Part shown: positions 59,893 through 64,000 of the stretch, piece after piece | How positions within the stretch are numbered: position 1 is the first letter of the stretch | Layout: each line of letters starts with the position of its first letter | DNA from: Actinomycetota bacterium | GTDB taxonomy: Bacteria; Actinomycetota; Acidimicrobiia; Acidimicrobiales; Aldehydirespiratoraceae | Direction of reading: 5' to 3' | DNA length: 64,000 nt | NCBI GenBank assembly: GCA_029979265.1 | Contig: JAPOHW010000003.1 | Coordinates: 1 to 64,000, forward strand | Notes under the pieces: model-generated | What the model was told of the DNA's origin: nothing | Seen by the model: the letters and a program-made list of their open reading frames with translations, nothing else | The model's database searches: none | Translations under genes and position numbers: made by a program

Positions 59893-61035
59893 ATGGGTCC
59901 ACTCGCCGGAGTCCGCATCATCGAACTTGCCGGGATCGGACCCGGCCCGTTCTGCGCAATGATGTTGGCGGACATGGGGGCGGACGTGATCCGTGTCGAT
60001 CGAGCCGGCGCCGTACGTGGTGGCGATCCGAGCACGCCGCCGGCCGACGTGATGAACCGCGGTCGTCGTTCGATCGGGGTCGACCTGAAGTCGCCGGGTG
60101 GCGTCGAGACCGTGATGCGTCTGGTCGAGTCGGCCGACGCACTGATGGAGGGATTTCGGCCGGGTGTCACCGAGCGTCTCGGTCTCGGTCCTGACGACTG
60201 TCTGGCCCGCAACCCTGCGCTCGTCTACGGGCGCATGACCGGCTGGGGGCAAGACGGCCCGTACGCCCTTGCGGCTGGTCACGACATCAACTACATCTCG
60301 CTCGCCGGCGCGCTCGACAGCTACGGCCGCCGGGGGCAGGCCCCCGTTCCGCCGATCAACATGGTTGGCGACTTCGGCGGCGGGGGCATGTACCTGGCGT
60401 TCGGGATGGTCTGTGCGATTCTCGAGGCCCGCGGCAGTGGGCAGGGTCAGGTTGTCGATGCCGCGATGGTCGATGGTGCCGCGTCGCTCATGTCGTTCAT
60501 CCATGGCTTCCGAGCGATGGGGGTCTGGAACGACGAGCGCGGCACCAACATGCTCGACACTGGATCACACTTCTACGACGTCTACGAGACGAGCGACGGC
60601 CGATATGTGTCGATCGGTTCGATCGAGCCGCAGTTCTACGCCGAACTGCGCGAGAAGCTCGAACTCACCGACCCGAAGTGGGATCAGCAGATGAGTCGGA
60701 GCGCCTGGCCCGAACTCAAGGAAGAGCTGGCAGCGATCTTCAAGACCCGCACGCGCGACGAGTGGTGTGACGTGATGGAGCACACCGACATCTGCTTCGC
60801 CCCCGTGCTGTCGCTGGCCGAGGCTCCCCAGCATCCTCACAACGTCCATCGCGGCACCTTCATCGAGTACGAGGGCATCACCCAGCCCCGTCCGGCCCCT
60901 CGATTCAGCCGCACCGACTCCGAGATCCAGCGGCCCCCGGCCCACGCCGGTCAGCACACCGATGAGGTCCTCAGCGACTATGGATTCGGCGCGGACGAGA
61001 TTGCGTCGCTGCGAGACAGCGGCGCAATCGCCTGA
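59893..61035 (+). CDS. Alpha-methylacyl-CoA racemase (CaiB family)
   Basis: A 380-residue family III protein of the racemase branch. The N-terminus [34 protein letters not shown] is typical of [45 protein letters not shown] with His, and MNLD-like [16 protein letters not shown] (catalytic Asp) follow. It epimerises 2-methylacyl-CoA, as needed for branched lipid or sterol side-chain degradation. GGAG lies 6 bp before the ATG. The stop overlaps the next gene. Confidence 0.92.
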   Translation: MGPLAGVRIIELAGIGPGPFCAMMLADMGADVIRVDRAGAVRGGDPSTPPADVMNRGRRSIGVDLKSPGGVETVMRLVESADALMEGFRPGVTERLGLGPDDCLARNPALVYGRMTGWGQDGPYALAAGHDINYISLAGALDSYGRRGQAPVPPINMVGDFGGGGMYLAFGMVCAILEARGSGQGQVVDAAMVDGAASLMSFIHGFRAMGVWNDERGTNMLDTGSHFYDVYETSDGRYVSIGSIEPQFYAELREKLELTDPKWDQQMSRSAWPELKEELAAIFKTRTRDEWCDVMEHTDICFAPVLSLAEAPQHPHNVHRGTFIEYEGITQPRPAPRFSRTDSEIQRPPAHAGQHTDEVLSDYGFGADEIASLRDSGAIA

Positions 61036-61856
61036 TGGCGACCGCGGTTTTCTTCCACGCCCATCCCGACGACGAGGCGATCGCGACCGGTGGCACGATG
61101 CTGATCGGGGCCCAGCGCGGCCATCGCATCGTGCTGGTCTGTGCCACCGACGGTGGGAGGGGCGAAGCAGCGCCCGAGATGATTCCGGTCGGGGACACGC
61201 TCGCCGACGTACGAGCTCGCGAGCTTCGTGCAGCCGGTGACGTGCTCGGTGTCAGCCGGCTCGAGTTCCTCGGCTACCGAGATTCAGGGATGGAGGGCGA
61301 GGCGACCAACGATGATCCGGGCTGCTTCTGGCAAGCCGACGTCGACGAGGCAGCAGAACGACTCGCAGCGATCCTGCGCAGCGAGAATGCACAGCTCGTC
61401 ACCTTCTACGACCCGATCGGCGGCTACAACCATCCCGACCACATCCAGGTGCATCGAGTCGGGAAGCGGGCCGCCGAGCTCGCTGGTGTGCCCCACTGCT
61501 TCGAATCGACCATGAACCGTGAGCAGATGAAGGGTTTCGCCGACGACCCGGCATGGGCCGAGATGACCGACGAGGGGTCGAGCGACGACGACGGTGCAGG
61601 GCAACGTGACCTGCTCGAAGCAGAGCTGGGGACGCCGGCTGCCAAGATCACCCATGCAGTCGATGTTTCGGCCGTGATCGAGGCCAAACGATCGGCAATG
61701 GCTGCCCACCGGTCGCAGATCACCGACGACTCCGTGTTTCTCCGCCTTCCGGCCGATGCCTTTGTTCGGGCGTTCGGCGTCGAGTGGTTCGTGGAGCGCG
61801 GCGCGCCGCGATCCGGTGAGCCGTACCAGCGTGACATCTTCTCGCGACTTGGTTGA
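61035..61856 (+). CDS. PIG-L (LmbE-like) zinc deacetylase
   Basis: A 273-residue PIG-L family deacetylase, second in the window. Zinc motifs are HAHPDDEAIATGGTM and IGGYNHPDHIQVHRVG. EFLGYRDSGMEGE is shared with Mca/MshB, while SKMNREQ-type ESTMNREQMKGFADDP and RLPADAFVRAFGVEWF differ, so I do not assign it to mshB. It removes an N-acetyl group from a glucosaminyl compound. ATG 61035 overlaps the racemase stop (TGATG). Confidence 0.86.
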   Translation: MATAVFFHAHPDDEAIATGGTMLIGAQRGHRIVLVCATDGGRGEAAPEMIPVGDTLADVRARELRAAGDVLGVSRLEFLGYRDSGMEGEATNDDPGCFWQADVDEAAERLAAILRSENAQLVTFYDPIGGYNHPDHIQVHRVGKRAAELAGVPHCFESTMNREQMKGFADDPAWAEMTDEGSSDDDGAGQRDLLEAELGTPAAKITHAVDVSAVIEAKRSAMAAHRSQITDDSVFLRLPADAFVRAFGVEWFVERGAPRSGEPYQRDIFSRLG

Positions 61857-61872
61857 TCTGCGCACCAGCGTG

Positions 61873-62454
61873 ATGCCGAATGTCTGTGAGAATTCGAGGG
61901 TGCCGCTGATCGAGCTCGTCGCCCCCGACCCCGCATGGCCCGCCCAGTTCGCCGATATCGAATGGGAACTCGACGCCGTGTTCGGATCGACTGCGCTGCG
62001 CATCGACCACATCGGCTCGACATCGGTCCCGGGACTTGCGGCGAAGGACATCATCGACGTGCAGGTCACGGTGGCGTCGTTGGATCCGACCATCGTCGAC
62101 GCGATGGTCGATGCAGGGTTCGTTCACCGTGACGACATCGACACCGATCGGTTGACGGGGTGTGATCAGCCCGACGAACTGCGAAAGCTGTACTTCAACG
62201 AGCGACCCGGCGACCGGCGGGCCAACATCCATGTTCGGGTCGCTGGGTGTTTGAACCAGCGGTATGCGCTGCTCTTCCGCGACCACCTCCGCGCTGACGA
62301 GGCGGTGCGCGCCGGGTACGCCGGACTCAAGGGTGTGATCGCCCGTGCGTACCCCGATGATCCCGAGAAGTACTACGACGTCAAGGACCCCGTGATGGAC
62401 ATCATTTTTCGGGGCGCCGAGTACTGGGCAGCGACGGTCGGGTGGACCCAATGA
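61873..62454 (+). CDS. GrpB/UPF0157 family nucleotidyltransferase-like protein
   Basis: A 193-residue GrpB-like protein. The start VPLIELVAPDPAWPAQFADIE, the nucleotidyltransferase-like IDHIGSTSVPGLAAKDIIDVQV, and the C-terminal LFRDHLRADEAVRAGYAGLK with YYDVKDPVM match. The GST-x8-IDV pattern suggests the beta-polymerase-like fold; function is unclear, some members being linked to dephospho-CoA kinase. ATG 61873 chosen; stop overlaps the next ATG. Confidence 0.85.
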   Translation: MPNVCENSRVPLIELVAPDPAWPAQFADIEWELDAVFGSTALRIDHIGSTSVPGLAAKDIIDVQVTVASLDPTIVDAMVDAGFVHRDDIDTDRLTGCDQPDELRKLYFNERPGDRRANIHVRVAGCLNQRYALLFRDHLRADEAVRAGYAGLKGVIARAYPDDPEKYYDVKDPVMDIIFRGAEYWAATVGWTQ

Positions 62455-62804
62455 TCGCCGATCTTCACGACGTTGTGAGCTGGGTGTTCGTCATTGCCAA
62501 CGGTGCAGCTGCGGTACTGGCCCTCATCGCCCACTCCGTCGAGTCCGTCCGTGGCCGCCATGTGTGGGTTGCGATCGGCGTGGGCTGGGTCATCGTCGTC
62601 GTGCAGACGGCACTCGGCGTTGCACTGCAGATCCAACGCGAGGTTGATGCCGGCACCCATCAGGCGTACGGGTTCGTTGCGTTCGGCTCGCTGTCGATCA
62701 TCTATGCCGGACGCACCGAGATGCGCGACCGCCCCTACCTGCTCTTCGGTCTGGGAACCCTCTGGGTGACCGGTCTCGGGATTCGAGCGATGTTCCTCTC
62801 GTGA
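62451..62804 (+). CDS. Small membrane protein
   Basis: A 117-residue protein with three or four hydrophobic segments (VVSWVFVIANGAAAVLALIA, VAIGVGWVIVVVQTALGVAL, AYGFVAFGSLSIIYAG, LFGLGTLWVTGLGIRAMFL). No family recognised. Its ATG overlaps the GrpB stop (ATGA), so it is translationally coupled. Confidence 0.78.
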   Translation: MIADLHDVVSWVFVIANGAAAVLALIAHSVESVRGRHVWVAIGVGWVIVVVQTALGVALQIQREVDAGTHQAYGFVAFGSLSIIYAGRTEMRDRPYLLFGLGTLWVTGLGIRAMFLS

Positions 62805-62829
62805 GTGGTGGCAGTGGGGGGAGCGCCCG

Positions 62830-63288
62830 ATGATCACCCTCGAGGACTTCCGGTTGTTCTGCGGTCGCACGATCGCCGGCACACTTGCTGCTGTCGACCG
62901 ACTCGACGACGAACTCGTAAATCGTCGACTCGGCCACGTTGGTGCGAACACGCCCTTCCAAATCGCCACCCACGCCTTCTCCGCTGCGGAGTGGTGGTGT
63001 TCGCACGTGGTCCTCGGGCGGCCGAGCAGCCGGGCTCGCGACGATGAGTTCGTCGCGTCCGGCACTGTGGCGGACCTCCACGCAGCGGCACGAGGAGTCC
63101 TCGACCTGCTCGACGATCTTGCTCCCGATCTCGCGGTGGCGACGGCCACGGTGCATCAACCCGCGACCGAGCAACCGCTCGGGCAGGCCTGGACCGTTGG
63201 CGCAGCAGTGCTTCATGCCTACGAGGAACTTGCCCAGCATCTGGGGCACCTCGAGATCACGGTCGACATGTTGTTGATGGAGGCCTGA
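62830..63288 (+). CDS. DinB/mycothiol-transferase-like protein
   Basis: A 152-residue DinB-fold protein (four-helix bundle). Histidines at metal-site positions are in NTPFQIATHAFSAAEWWCSH, and the last His pair in YEELAQHLGHLEITVDML. Actinobacterial members often are mycothiol-dependent transferases, consistent with mca in the window. ATG at 62830. Substrate unknown. Confidence 0.8.
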   Translation: MITLEDFRLFCGRTIAGTLAAVDRLDDELVNRRLGHVGANTPFQIATHAFSAAEWWCSHVVLGRPSSRARDDEFVASGTVADLHAAARGVLDLLDDLAPDLAVATATVHQPATEQPLGQAWTVGAAVLHAYEELAQHLGHLEITVDMLLMEA

Positions 63289-63333
63289 CCGGAGGACGGG
63301 GATGTTCGATGCCGAGATCGACATCGGGCCCGC

Positions 63334-64000
63334 TCACATTGCAGGTTCGATTCCGAGTTCGGCGTAGTTCTGTTCGTCGTAATTGGCTCGGAACATGTCG
63401 CGCAGCCGGGTAGCAGCCTCGTCGTATGCCTCGGGGTCATCCCACGTGTCGCGCGGGTTGAGGATCGTGTCGTCGACCGTTTCGCACGTTGTGGGCATCT
63501 TCACGCCGAGGATGGGTTGGGTCACCAACTCGGCGGTGTCGAACGCGCCGTCGAGTGCTGCGTCGAGCAGCGCTCGGGTGTCCTTGAGCGACATGCGCTC
63601 GCCTTTGCCGTAGGGGCCGCCGGTCCAGCCGGTGTTGAGCATGATGCACCGCGTGTTGTTCTCGGCCATACGGTTGGCGAGCAGTTCGGCGTACACCCTC
63701 GGCTTCTGGGACATGAACGGTGCGCCGAAGCATGACGAGAAGTTCGGCTCTGGTTCGGTAACGCCCACCTCGGTACCGGCGAGCTTCGACGTGAAGCCCA
63801 TGACGAAGTGGTACATCGTTTCGCTCTTGTCGAGGATCGAGACGGGGGGCAGCACGCCGAAGGCGTCGGCCGTGAGCAGGACGATCGTTTCGGGGTGCGG
63901 CCCCGCCGCACCGTTGCGGACGTTCGGATTCGCGAGCAACGGATAGGCGAACCGGGTGTTCTCGGTGATGGAACCGTCCGTGAGATCGAACTCCTGTGGA
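63334..64000 (-). CDS. pckA: ATP-type phosphoenolpyruvate carboxykinase (C-terminal part)
   Basis: The C-terminal ~220 residues of an ATP-dependent PEPCK; the gene runs off the window's right end. It contains NTRFAYPL, IVLLTADAFGVLPPVS, YHFVMGFTSKLAGTEVG, FSSCFGAPFM and CIMLNTGWTGGPYGKGERMS, with C-terminal ILNPRDTW. It converts oxaloacetate and ATP to PEP and CO2 in gluconeogenesis. Most actinobacteria use a GTP-type enzyme, so the ATP type is worth noting. Confidence 0.94.
   Translation of the reverse strand, partial: PQEFDLTDGSITENTRFAYPLLANPNVRNGAAGPHPETIVLLTADAFGVLPPVSILDKSETMYHFVMGFTSKLAGTEVGVTEPEPNFSSCFGAPFMSQKPRVYAELLANRMAENNTRCIMLNTGWTGGPYGKGERMSLKDTRALLDAALDGAFDTAELVTQPILGVKMPTTCETVDDTILNPRDTWDDPEAYDEAATRLRDMFRANYDEQNYAELGIEPAM

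Noticed and set aside
1-64000. CRISPR arrays, insertion sequences, phage genes, rRNA or tRNA genes
   Set aside because: I saw no regular direct repeats with spacers, no transposase or integrase motifs, and no rRNA or tRNA signature.

Overview
The window is dense, high-GC chromosomal DNA: about 60 genes, gaps rarely above 150 bp, and many stop/start overlaps (ATGA, TGATG, TTGA, GTGA). The gene content points to an actinobacterium. Evidence includes a WhiB regulator, mycothiol S-conjugate amidase (Mca), the fused actinobacterial 2-oxoglutarate enzyme Kgd, the mismatch endonuclease NucS, an ImuA/ImuB/DnaE2 mutasome behind actinobacterial LexA boxes, UvrD2, CtpE, two F420-type LLM oxidoreductases and a MenJ-like reductase. 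I infer a free-living Acidimicrobiia-like lineage, but no rRNA or other phylogenetic marker is present to prove it. I see no mobile element, prophage, CRISPR array, rRNA or tRNA.

Layout. 1-4.6 kb: acyl-CoA metabolism (VOC epimerase-like protein, thiolase, aldehyde dehydrogenase, CaiB-type CoA-transferase). 4.7-6.1 kb: WhiB and a formylglycine-generating enzyme with its full active-site cysteine pair. 6.0-11.7 kb, minus strand: a close-packed chain NUDIX - CtpE ATPase - enoyl-CoA hydratase - lipid kinase - PfkB sugar kinase. 11.8-12.2 kb, minus strand: a small gene split by an in-frame TGA that is best read as selenocysteine, with a SECIS-like hairpin just downstream. 12.2-19.2 kb: SOS mutagenesis block imuA-imuB, a membrane protein, then dnaE2, with LexA boxes before imuA and before dnaE2. 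19.3-24.6 kb: nitronate monooxygenase-like protein, LemA, a duplicated MgtE-type transporter coupled to a duplicated PhoU/RCK_C protein, mca and an SCP2-domain protein. 24.6-34.3 kb: YdjC-like deacetylase, thermonuclease, a 59-residue protein divergent from an LLM oxidoreductase across an inverted repeat, a methyltransferase-Mug glycosylase fusion, PAP2 phosphatase, MenJ-like reductase, VanW protein, NucS and an ABC1 kinase. 34.4-38.5 kb: CysQ, then EttA flanked by two NYN/PIN-type proteins, one with an S1-like domain and a histone-H1-like tail. 38.6-47.9 kb: HAD hydrolase, kgd, xthA, a cation/proton antiporter with C-terminal USP-like domains, uvrD2. 47.9-51.2 kb: minimal zincin, the arsenate-resistance pair GAPDH-ArsJ, a PH-domain/SHOCT membrane protein. 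51.3-55.1 kb: overlapping cluster of LLM oxidoreductase, ureohydrolase, enoyl-CoA hydratase and class-III aminotransferase. 55.2-58.9 kb: TPP riboswitch and thiBPQ. 59-64 kb: alpha/beta hydrolase, alpha-methylacyl-CoA racemase, PIG-L deacetylase, GrpB, a small membrane protein, a DinB-fold protein and the C-terminal part of ATP-type PEP carboxykinase, which runs off the end.

The most notable item is the candidate selenoprotein at 11833-12141. The same reading frame continues with coding-like codon use on both sides of a TGA. The peptide resembles the small CC/Se-type (seleno)proteins as I remember them. A perfect 6-bp hairpin with a GGUC loop begins 15 nt after the TGA, where a bacterial SECIS element should lie. 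Other items for a second look are the mutasome with its embedded membrane protein, the methyltransferase-Mug fusion, the NYN-EttA-NYN neighbourhood, the genuine FGE, and the archaeal-looking MgtE/PhoU-RCK pair.
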